Assembly: GCA_001871195.1 (NCBI GenBank) | Contig: MNXA01000009.1 | Location: 1-64,000, forward strand | Origin: Zetaproteobacteria bacterium CG1_02_55_237 | GTDB lineage: Bacteria; Pseudomonadota; Zetaproteobacteria; Mariprofundales; Mariprofundaceae | Direction of reading: 5' to 3' | Length of the DNA stretch: 64,000 bases | Shown: piece after piece, positions 17,901 to 24,561 of the stretch | Numbering within the stretch: the first letter of the stretch is position 1 | How the letters are laid out: each line of letters starts with the position of its first letter | The notes under the pieces: generated by a model | Databases searched by the model: none | Told to the model about the DNA's origin: nothing | Seen by the model: only the letters and a program-made list of their open reading frames with translations | Made by a program: the position numbers and the translations under genes

Positions 17901-18364
17901 GTGGCGCCCCGAAGAAACCGAAAACACGCGTGGAAATGCGTCTGAACGCCAACACCATCCTGCCGCCGGACTATATTCCGCAGATCGGCGAACGGCTGAG
18001 CATGTATCGCCGCATCGCACGCATTGAGAGCGACGAACAGGCCAGTCTGCTGTTCGAGGAGATGACCGACCGCTTCGGCAAGCTGCCGGATGCAGCCAGA
18101 ATGGCTCTGGAGGCTGCACGGCTGCGCTGGCGTACGGCAGAGTTGTGTATCAGCCGGCTGGATATCAGCGACAACGGTATCCGCTTCGGCTTCACCGCAG
18201 CCTCACCCATCGATATCGGCAAACTGCTGCAACGCGTGCAGCGCGAGCCGAAACGCTTCCGCCTGAGCCCGGATGGCAACCTGACGCTGTTAAAATGCTG
18301 GGATAATCAACGCGCGAGTTTTCAGACCGCATCCGATTTTCTCGACGAATTGCTTGCCGCCTAA
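14984..18364 (+). CDS. mfd: Transcription-repair coupling factor Mfd
   Basis: The product has 1126 residues. Mfd removes stalled RNA polymerase from DNA lesions and recruits UvrA. The UvrB-like N-terminal module comes first, then the RNA-polymerase-interacting CarD-like domain near residue 465 (VVHEDHGVGRYKGL). The RecG-like translocase follows with Walker A GDVGFGKTE near 613 and DEEQRFG near 714, then the motif VI region IRGRVGRS, and finally the C-terminal TRCF domain. ATG 14984 follows GAGAGAGG at 8 bases. ATG 15023 is an alternative that would shorten the protein by 13 residues. All core motifs are present. Confidence 0.95.
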   Translation: MAGKCPLRHDSPPMQSPVQSNPPGLAFQLAALARTGGLHVYICEDLRSYRLLSEELSFFLQDEPQLLWRFPAWEVLPYDRVSPHHAIVGERFSTLARLLRDRPSQGLLLTALPAWLQRIAPPASVAAHVWQLKTGDTLDITLLKDRLSLAGMQSTERVLDRGEFAARGGILDVWPATEDQPLRLDMFGDTVDSIRRFDVETQRSGELLDHFISVPVREVILDDTGKQTFAAAFRARFPHLRKHPMLTSAEAGRPHPGIESLLPLAYEQTARLADYLPSAAKVIATADVEAARLGFAAQVRNQFDMVRTSTEPLISPQELFAVETPIHANGLPQSVGILPPPSLSDFQQERQPLHAMHRALAESMDAGWRLLLVAHGPGQQERMLETCAGLPGADKAMHCRGLFDLPAKGIAACIGFLDQGLLLEKEKIVLLTGRELLGQRLPRKRGRSAALVRANVFSSLQELNTGDAVVHEDHGVGRYKGLISLPSGDIDADFLHIEYDGASIYVPVEDLDRLHRYTGEDNPALNRLGSDKWKRTRQRVERDLLEMAHELIDTEAARKQVKRPPCLLSGEAAGDYDEFAALFPFEETDDQVEAIDAVLRDLAADTPMDRVVCGDVGFGKTEVAMRAAFCVARCGRQVAIMAPTTVLANQHFANFVERFSGSGFGIEMMTRLQGKKEAERITRELKNGKTRIIIGTHRLLSETFEFADLGLVIVDEEQRFGVKHKEKLKALHAACDLLTLTATPIPRTLHQTLSGLRSVSIISTPPAEREPIRTMVSSFDPHLANEAIRREMYRGGQVYYLHNHVKSIDRIAARLREEVPEAEIGIAHGQMSPTELDRQMMHFYEGRLHVLVCTTIIESGLDVPNANTLIVERADMLGLAQLHQIRGRVGRSHHQAYAYLFTPDARAMTADARERLQAIAQHTELGAGFMLARHDMEIRGAGNLLGEQQSGQIEAIGLDLYLDMLSRAVAESRGAPKKPKTRVEMRLNANTILPPDYIPQIGERLSMYRRIARIESDEQASLLFEEMTDRFGKLPDAARMALEAARLRWRTAELCISRLDISDNGIRFGFTAASPIDIGKLLQRVQREPKRFRLSPDGNLTLLKCWDNQRASFQTASDFLDELLAA

Positions 18365-18404
18365 ACACGTCAAACTCAAGCCAACCTCAGCCCCTGACGG
18401 CCAA

Positions 18405-20003
18405 TCAAGTCGTAAAAGCAAATCTTTTCTCTGCAAAAAGCTTCAGACAGGCATCAACAACAACCGGATCATAAAACTTACCCCGCTGTTTTCTGATTTC
18501 ATCAAGAGCCGCTTCAAGGCCCAAGCCGGCCCTGTATGGCCGGTGACTGGAAATGGCCTCAACCACATCGGCCACAGCTACAATGCGTGCTTGCAGAGAT
18601 ATCTCATCCCCTTTCAATCCTTGCGGATAACCGGAACCATCCATGCGTTCATGATGCTGATAGACGATATCCGCCACCGGCCACGGGAATTCAACATCCT
18701 GGAGAATGTCATAACCCACCTGGCAATGAGTCTGGACCATGAGATATTCGAGATCCGTCACCCTGCCTGGTTTGCTCAATATTTCGGCCGGCAACTGAAT
18801 CTTGCCGATATCATGGATGAACGCCCCCATTCTTATTCCCTCGACTACGTCCTTATCAAGCCTCATCTCCTGAGCAAGGGATCTGGCAAGGTGGGATACT
18901 TGTTGTTGATGGCCTGCCGTATACGGATCTCTGGCCTCAACAGCTTTAGCAATGGCCAGCACAGTACCGATAAGGCTTTTTCGTAAACTTTTTGCACTTC
19001 TCACAAGCTTTTCCCTGTCGGCGTTTCTTTCAGTCAGATCCCGAATAAATGCATTGAATGTAACTGAGTCATCCTCCCTTAAGGGTACAATGGATAGTTC
19101 TACAGAAAGCGTATTGCCATTTTTATGCAATGCGGAAATTTCCATGAGCTTGTTAAGTGCCTTATGCTCACCTGTCTCAACGTAATGCTTTAATCCTGCT
19201 GTATGCGCTTTCCTGAATTTCGCCGGGATAATGGTATCCGCCAAATTTCTTCCTATGGCTTCCTTTTTGGTAAAGCCAAACATGCTTACTGCTTCAGGAT
19301 TCCAATCAATAATATTGCCTTGTGCATCCATGACAATAAATGCATCCCTGGCATTCGCGATGACGTTTAAGGCATGGGCCTCTGAACTTTCCAGAAGACC
19401 CTTAGCTGTCTTGCGTGCTGCACTCTGAAATTTTTCTAAAATAGCTTCAGCCGTCTTGCGTTCAGTAATTTCCATAATCGATAAAAACAGGCCGTCGCAA
19501 CCGGTATCTTTGTCTTTCTTAACAGTCGTTTGAAGGGCTACCCAGAATATACTTTTATCGGTTTTTTTAAGTCGAATGCCTATGCTGTGATTCTGATGCT
19601 TTGCTGTAAATGCTGACTTGCCGTAAAGGTAATATTTGTCCTGATCCTCACCTGCAATAAAGGATGGAAAGCTTTTTTTTATCAATCTGCTGCGCTCTAC
19701 GCCCAGCAGGCGGGCCAAGGTAAGATTAGCCTGCATGATGATGCCCTCGGCACTAATACTGGCGTAACCGACTGGCGAAAAGTCGTAGAGCTCGATGAAC
19801 CTGTCGCGGGCCTCACTTAATTCTAACTCGGTTTTACGCAGCTCTTCATTCTGCATCTCCAGCTCAATCTGATGGATACGCAGTTCATGGATCAGCTTCC
19901 GGGTATCATCAGGGGAAAGTTCCGGCTCTTGCTCACCCAATCCTGCAAGTTGGGCCTCAGCCCGTTGGCGAATATCGTTCTTCCCGCCCTGCTCTTTCTT
20001 CAA
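18405..20003 (-). CDS. PAS-PAS-HD-GYP c-di-GMP phosphodiesterase
   Basis: From a TTG at 20003 (GGAG 8 bases upstream) the product has 532 residues. A TTG at 20033 would add 10. A helical region of HELRIHQIELEMQNEEL type leads into two PAS domains (about 65-185 and 205-335). The C-terminus is an HD-GYP domain with HDIGK (His397-Asp398) and HHERMDGSGYPQG (450-462), the full signature of enzymes that break c-di-GMP to GMP. No transmembrane segment is seen, so it is a cytoplasmic sensor. It stands alone and converges on mfd. Confidence 0.88.
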   Translation of the reverse strand: MKKEQGGKNDIRQRAEAQLAGLGEQEPELSPDDTRKLIHELRIHQIELEMQNEELRKTELELSEARDRFIELYDFSPVGYASISAEGIIMQANLTLARLLGVERSRLIKKSFPSFIAGEDQDKYYLYGKSAFTAKHQNHSIGIRLKKTDKSIFWVALQTTVKKDKDTGCDGLFLSIMEITERKTAEAILEKFQSAARKTAKGLLESSEAHALNVIANARDAFIVMDAQGNIIDWNPEAVSMFGFTKKEAIGRNLADTIIPAKFRKAHTAGLKHYVETGEHKALNKLMEISALHKNGNTLSVELSIVPLREDDSVTFNAFIRDLTERNADREKLVRSAKSLRKSLIGTVLAIAKAVEARDPYTAGHQQQVSHLARSLAQEMRLDKDVVEGIRMGAFIHDIGKIQLPAEILSKPGRVTDLEYLMVQTHCQVGYDILQDVEFPWPVADIVYQHHERMDGSGYPQGLKGDEISLQARIVAVADVVEAISSHRPYRAGLGLEAALDEIRKQRGKFYDPVVVDACLKLFAEKRFAFTT

Positions 20004-20149
20004 TTGACCACTCCATCTTAAAGACAACAACAATCTTTCATTATTCTCATCTTAGCAGGTTTTAGACCTTTAAGAGGATGCGCTGCAGGCTTTCTTCCTG
20101 TTGATTTGCAGCGATATCCGCAATCGCCATCAGAATAGACACGATTTTA

Positions 20150-20163
20150 TTGATTTAGATCAA
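20150..20163. promoter_or_regulatory. FNR/Dnr-type operator in front of the nor genes
   Basis: TTGAT-TTAG-ATCAA is a perfect palindrome of the FNR/Dnr/NnrR class (TTGAT-N4-ATCAA). It lies 56 bases before the ATG at 20220. A Dnr-like regulator is encoded just after norB, so control of nor by that protein, or by FNR, is likely. The position would fit an activator site upstream of a -10 element, but no -10 is obvious. Confidence 0.8.
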
Positions 20164-20219
20164 GGTGGCTCGCCCACCATGCGCATACCATTCCGGAAAA
20201 ATTGGCGGCAGGTATGCAT

Positions 20220-20543
20220 ATGATTGATCCGGTTGAGATGCAGAACTTCTTTGCAGCGTTCTTTTCAGGGGCGTTGGTGATTGTTTTCGGGGCGGTTTAT
20301 GCCCTGCTTCTCGCCTGGGGCCGCCTTAAAGCAAGCCGGGGCTTTGTGCTGGCCGCCTATGGCTCCTACGCCATGCTTGCAGCATCTGTGCTGGTGCTCT
20401 CCGAAACGATGAACTTCAGCGGCTTCTGGAATGTTCTTACCGCGCTCATGTTGCTCGGCTATCTGCTTGCACCGCAAGGCATCTGGATGCTCAGTCGCGA
20501 TACGCACAGCCACGACGAACCCGATTCACCGATTCAGCCATAA
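20220..20543 (+). CDS. Small membrane protein upstream of norC
   Basis: The protein has 107 residues and three hydrophobic stretches: FFAAFFSGALVIVFGAVYAL, VLAAYGSYAMLAASVLVL and a weaker one near the end. A His- and Asp-rich hydrophilic tail (DTHSHDEPD) follows. I do not recognise a named family. ATG 20220 is chosen because GGCAGG lies about 8 bases before it; ATG 20214 and TTG 20202 are alternatives. It is the first gene after the FNR-type site and 33 bases before norC, so it is probably an accessory of nitric oxide reductase assembly or function (inference from position). Confidence 0.65.
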   Translation: MIDPVEMQNFFAAFFSGALVIVFGAVYALLLAWGRLKASRGFVLAAYGSYAMLAASVLVLSETMNFSGFWNVLTALMLLGYLLAPQGIWMLSRDTHSHDEPDSPIQP

Positions 20544-20576
20544 CAAATCAACCCTAACAAAACGACGGAGGTAACT

Positions 20577-21167
20577 ATGACATCCAAATGGTGGGCAAAT
20601 GAAGAATCCTGGCGAAAGGCAGCGATATGGGTGACAGCATTCATGCTTGTCGTTCTTATCGTCCTCACCTTCGATACGATCCCCAAGATTTCGGTGGGTT
20701 CCGAACGCGTTCCCGCCTACAGCGTGATCAATCAGCGTATTGACTACGTATTCAACGAACAGCGCAATTTTCAGGTGCCTGTCATCGGCACTGAACAACC
20801 TCTATTCGGCACGATATTGAACGAAGATGAAGCCGAAGCACTGGTCACCTGGGGCAAGAAGATCACCCAGGGCCGCAACTGCATGAACTGCCACACCCTG
20901 CTCGGCAACGGTGCCTATTACGCGCCCGATCTGACCAAGTCCTGGCTCGACCCCAACTGGGGCGACAGCAGTATGCGCGAGGCCATGATGATCCGCTTCC
21001 TGATGGACCCGCCGAACAACTACATGAACGACTCAGGGCGCAAGATGCCGAATATGCATATCAGCGAGGATGAGGCCAAGGCCGTCATCGCTTTCCTGAA
21101 GTGGATGTCGTCGATCGATACCAATGGCTTCCCCTACAACTTTAAACCAATCGATCAGGAGGGCTGA
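20577..21167 (+). CDS. norC: Nitric oxide reductase subunit C (membrane cytochrome c)
   Basis: The protein has 196 residues. One N-terminal membrane anchor (residues 17-32) precedes a periplasmic monohaem cytochrome c domain with the haem site CMNCH (Cys102, Cys105, His106). GRKMPNM near 155-160 supplies the likely axial methionine. LLGNGAYYAPDLTKSW after the haem site is typical of NorC. It passes electrons to NorB for 2 NO to N2O. GGAGGT precedes the ATG. The stop is immediately followed by the norB ribosome binding site. Confidence 0.93.
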   Translation: MTSKWWANEESWRKAAIWVTAFMLVVLIVLTFDTIPKISVGSERVPAYSVINQRIDYVFNEQRNFQVPVIGTEQPLFGTILNEDEAEALVTWGKKITQGRNCMNCHTLLGNGAYYAPDLTKSWLDPNWGDSSMREAMMIRFLMDPPNNYMNDSGRKMPNMHISEDEAKAVIAFLKWMSSIDTNGFPYNFKPIDQEG

Positions 21168-21168
21168 G

Positions 21169-22623
21169 ATGAGTCTCGGAATCATGGATAGCAACAATCT
21201 AAACGGTGGTCAGAAACTTGCCGTCAAGTATTTCAGCGTCGCGGTCATCCTGTTTGTGGCCCAGATTCTGTTCGGGCTGATTGCCGGCCTGCAGTTCATC
21301 ATGCCGGAGCTGTTCTTCAACGTGCTGGATTTCAACGTCACGCGCATGGTGCACATCAACGCCATGGTGGTCTGGCTGCTCATGGGCTTTATCGGCTCGG
21401 TCTACTGGCTGCTGGAGGATGAGGCAGGTGTTGAAACCGTCGGCCTGAAACTCGGCAACATTGCCTTCTGGGTGCTGACGGCAGCGGTTACCGTAGTCGT
21501 GCTTGTTTACCTGTTCATTCAGGTAGGTCCGGGCGACGATTTTACCCGCTGGTTCATCAATGAGGGCCGCGAATATATCGAGGCGCCACGTTGGGCTGAC
21601 ATCGGCATCGTGGTCTGCGTACTGATCTTCTTCTACAACGCAGCAGCCACCTTCATGAAGGGTCGCTGGAGCGGCATCAGCGGCGTGCTGATTCTCGATC
21701 TGGTGGCTCTGGCAGGCATCTATCTGGCCGGCATGTTCTATACCACCAACATCTCCGTTGATCAGTTCTGGTGGTGGTGGGTCATTCATCTGTGGGTGGA
21801 AGCGACCTGGGAAGTGCTGGTTGGCTGCATCATGGCCTGGGGCCTGATTAAACTGCTCGGTGTGCGCCGTAAGATCGTCACCACCTGGTTGTATATCGAA
21901 GTGGCGCTGATGTTCGGTTCGGGCATTCTGGGCCTCGGTCATCACTACTTCTGGATCGGCACACCTGAATACTGGCTGTCCATCGGCGGCCTGTTCTCAG
22001 CCCTTGAGCCTATTCCGCTGGTCGCCATGGTGGTGCATTCGATCTACGACTCCGGCGTGCATAAATTCAAGAGTGCGAATCACCCGGCCATGGCCTGGCT
22101 GATTGCACACACCTTCGGTAACTTCTTCGGTGCCGGTGTGTGGGGCTTCATGCATACCTTGCCGCAGATCAATCTCTACACGCACGGCACGCAGTGGTCG
22201 GCATCGCATGGCCACCTCGCCTTCTTCGGTGCCTATGCCACCATCGTCATCGCTGTGTTCTACATTGCTGTGCAGCAATGGCGCGGCGGCGTATGGATGT
22301 CGGGTAATCTCCCGGGAAATGGCTGGAAATGGAAATGGGCGTTGGGCCTGTTGAACTTCGGCGTGGTTGGCATGACCGTGGCCCTGCTGATTTCCGGCTA
22401 TGAGCAATCGTTCATCGAGCGCGCCATCGAAGGCTCCACCTGGTCTGGCTATTTCGCGGCTCAGATTCACCCGTGGTTCGTGCAGGGCATGCAGTGGCGC
22501 ATGGTGTTCGGCCTGGTCACCACGGCGGGCATTGTGCTGCTGGTTTGGGACCTGTTGACCATCGGCAAGGGCGAAAGCCGGCCCCGGCAGAAAGTTGGAG
22601 AGGCAATCGGGCAACAAGCCTGA
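21169..22623 (+). CDS. norB: Nitric oxide reductase subunit B (catalytic)
   Basis: The product has 484 residues with about 12 membrane helices and is the cNOR member of the haem-copper oxidase family. Ligands in view: His62 (MVHINAMVVW), His207 with Glu211 (HLWVEATWE), His258-His259 (GLGHHYFW), and His347 and His349 (ASHGHLAFFG); Glu280 is also present. The Glu next to the active-site His replaces the oxidase tyrosine system, as expected for NO reduction at a haem b3/non-haem iron centre. ATG 21169 follows AGGAGGG, so the longer in-frame extension is not used. No norQ or norD lies in the window. Confidence 0.95.
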   Translation: MSLGIMDSNNLNGGQKLAVKYFSVAVILFVAQILFGLIAGLQFIMPELFFNVLDFNVTRMVHINAMVVWLLMGFIGSVYWLLEDEAGVETVGLKLGNIAFWVLTAAVTVVVLVYLFIQVGPGDDFTRWFINEGREYIEAPRWADIGIVVCVLIFFYNAAATFMKGRWSGISGVLILDLVALAGIYLAGMFYTTNISVDQFWWWWVIHLWVEATWEVLVGCIMAWGLIKLLGVRRKIVTTWLYIEVALMFGSGILGLGHHYFWIGTPEYWLSIGGLFSALEPIPLVAMVVHSIYDSGVHKFKSANHPAMAWLIAHTFGNFFGAGVWGFMHTLPQINLYTHGTQWSASHGHLAFFGAYATIVIAVFYIAVQQWRGGVWMSGNLPGNGWKWKWALGLLNFGVVGMTVALLISGYEQSFIERAIEGSTWSGYFAAQIHPWFVQGMQWRMVFGLVTTAGIVLLVWDLLTIGKGESRPRQKVGEAIGQQA

Positions 22624-22642
22624 TAGCTGTCAAACGCTACAC

Positions 22643-22676
22643 ACAGGGCCGGCTTGACGCCGGCCCTGTTGTTTTT
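22643..22676 (+). terminator. Rho-independent terminator after norB
   Basis: An 11-bp perfect GC-rich stem (ACAGGGCCGGC / GCCGGCCCTGT) with a 5-base loop is followed by TGTTTTT. It ends the nor transcript before the regulator gene. Confidence 0.92.
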
Positions 22677-22753
22677 ATGCTCCCAGCATAACAACCGGCA
22701 GGGAGTCCATTATCAATAGTGCCTATATCCGCAAGCTGATTACTGGCCTTGCC

Positions 22754-23401
22754 ATGTTTCGGACCACCCAGCCAGCCGAACTCGATGTAATTGCCTCCGG
22801 CTCAAAAATTATCAGCGTCGCCAAGGGAAATCCCCTGTTTCATCAGGGTGATCCATGCACCGGCTTTTATCTGGTGCTCTCAGGCGGCATCCGGCTTGCC
22901 TTCACCTCACCCGATGGTCGCGAACACACCGCCAAGATTGCCGTTGCCGGCGATCATTTCGCCGAAGCCGTGATGTTTCTCGGTCAACCCTACCCTCTTA
23001 ACGCCTGCGCCATGCAGGATGCTGATGTGCTGTTTATCGGCAAGGATGCGGTGGATACCTGCCTCAGACAAAACCCCGATTTCTCGCGCATCCTTATCGC
23101 CAACCTGAGTATCCAGCTACATAATCTTGCCAACAAGATTGCCACCCTCACCCTGCACAATGCCACGCAACGGGTTATCGGCTATCTGTTGCGTTATATC
23201 GAAAAAGGCGAACAGGCCGGAGGCGGCGTACACTTCAGACTGCCGGCCAGCAAACACGTTATTGCCTCACATTTGAATATTTCTCCGGAAACGCTGTCGC
23301 GCACCCTGCGCCAGCTCGAAGATGTGGGACTGATGAGCGTTGAAGGGAAAAAGATCTGTATCCCGGATATCGAAAAATTCAGGAACTTCGATACCCTGTA
23401 A
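22754..23401 (+). CDS. Crp/Fnr-family regulator, Dnr-like
   Basis: From ATG 22754 the product has 215 residues. A cyclic-nucleotide-type sensor barrel (FHQGDPCTGFYLVLSGGI, then HFAEAVMFLGQPYP) and a dimer helix lead to a C-terminal helix-turn-helix with HVIASHLNISPETLSRTL. The recognition helix has E-x2-SR, as in FNR and DNR, which fits TTGAT half-sites like that at 20150. There is no FNR-type N-terminal cysteine cluster, so haem/NO sensing like DNR is more likely than an iron-sulphur switch (inference). Fifteen codons upstream of ATG 22754 read as a typical first helix (AYIRKLITGLA), but no ATG, GTG or TTG opens them; an ATT at 22709 might. Confidence 0.85.
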   Translation: MFRTTQPAELDVIASGSKIISVAKGNPLFHQGDPCTGFYLVLSGGIRLAFTSPDGREHTAKIAVAGDHFAEAVMFLGQPYPLNACAMQDADVLFIGKDAVDTCLRQNPDFSRILIANLSIQLHNLANKIATLTLHNATQRVIGYLLRYIEKGEQAGGGVHFRLPASKHVIASHLNISPETLSRTLRQLEDVGLMSVEGKKICIPDIEKFRNFDTL

Positions 23402-23456
23402 GGATGACAGCCTTGATGGCCATGACCCAAACAACACCCGATAAGGACAGACAAAC

Positions 23457-24545
23457 ATGCTGACTAATTTCCTGCTTCCCCCATCCTTTGAACTGCCTAT
23501 TCAGGTGAACTCCCCTGTGTTTGCCACGCCGGGTGGCGGGCAGCTGCTGGTATGCAGCACGCATGATGCCTACAAGCTGCGCGAGCATTATGGCTGTGCC
23601 ACGCTGCAGGAGGTGCAGATACGTATCAGCATGCAGGAGGGTAAACGGCTGGATATCTGGCCTTCCGAACTGGATGCCGCACACATGAATGCCCATATCC
23701 ACGGCTGCAACGATTTCAACACCTTCAAGGAACTATGTGAGTCCCTGATGCTGGAACGCATCGGCGTGCTTCAGGTCAGCACACGCGAGGGCCATTGCCG
23801 CATGCAGCTTACCGGCTCAGTGGATGCCAAAACCATGACCGCACGTCTGCGCCCGCTTTCCGAACGCCTGCAGGTCGATATTGCTATTACCGCCCTGAAG
23901 CCTTCCCCTCGTCTCTCTGAGCCCGGCCTGCTGCTGATGGATATGGATTCCACACTGATCCGCAACGAATGCATTGACGAAATCGCCGATTTCATGGGCA
24001 TCAAGGCGCAGGTCGCCGCCATTACCCAGCTTTCCATGGAGGGCAAACTCGATTTTGTCGCCTCCTTCACCGAACGCGTCAAACTGCTCAAGGGGCTGGA
24101 TGCCGGTGTGCTGCAAACTGTACTGGATGAACGCATCGAGCTGACCGAGGGTGCCGAAGCGCTGATCAAGGGCTTACAGGCGCATGGTTGGAAAACAGGC
24201 CTTGTATCCGGCGGCTTCACCTTCTTCACCAGCTATTTCGAGCAACGCCTCGGCCTCGATTTTTCAATGGGTAACGTACTGGAGATCGTGGACGGCAAAC
24301 TCACCGGCGGATTCATCGGTGAGATTGTGGATGCCAACAGCAAGCGCACAGCACTGCTTGGCAAAGCAAAGGAATGGAATATTCCCATGTCGCAAACCAT
24401 CGCCATCGGCGATGGTGCCAACGATCTGCCGATGATCGAAGCCGCCGGCATGGGCATCGCCTTCCACGCCAAACCCCGCGTGCGCGAACTGGCCCCCTAC
24501 GCCCTCTCCCACGGTGGCCTCGACCGCACCCTAGACCTGCTATAA
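23457..24545 (+). CDS. serB: Phosphoserine phosphatase
   Basis: The protein has 362 residues and performs the last step of serine synthesis. An ACT-like N-terminal half (to about residue 150) is followed by the HAD phosphatase domain with nucleophile motif DMDSTLI (Asp162 and Asp164), the LVSGGFT loop, and IGDGANDLPM with its metal-binding Asp residues. All catalytic motifs are intact. The last 29 codons occur a second time at 29073-29159, beyond the next two genes. That suggests the 3' end of serB was the site where the 4.5-kb module downstream entered. Confidence 0.93.
   Translation: MLTNFLLPPSFELPIQVNSPVFATPGGGQLLVCSTHDAYKLREHYGCATLQEVQIRISMQEGKRLDIWPSELDAAHMNAHIHGCNDFNTFKELCESLMLERIGVLQVSTREGHCRMQLTGSVDAKTMTARLRPLSERLQVDIAITALKPSPRLSEPGLLLMDMDSTLIRNECIDEIADFMGIKAQVAAITQLSMEGKLDFVASFTERVKLLKGLDAGVLQTVLDERIELTEGAEALIKGLQAHGWKTGLVSGGFTFFTSYFEQRLGLDFSMGNVLEIVDGKLTGGFIGEIVDANSKRTALLGKAKEWNIPMSQTIAIGDGANDLPMIEAAGMGIAFHAKPRVRELAPYALSHGGLDRTLDLL
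24456..24542 (+). repeat. Direct repeat, copy A: 3' end of intact serB
   Basis: These 87 bases match 29073-29159 in the same orientation. The first 62 (to 24517) are identical. The remaining 25 differ at six places, all third-codon (synonymous) changes. Copy A carries the functional end of serB. Confidence 0.95.
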
Positions 24546-24561
24546 GGAGAAGCTTCCGGCC

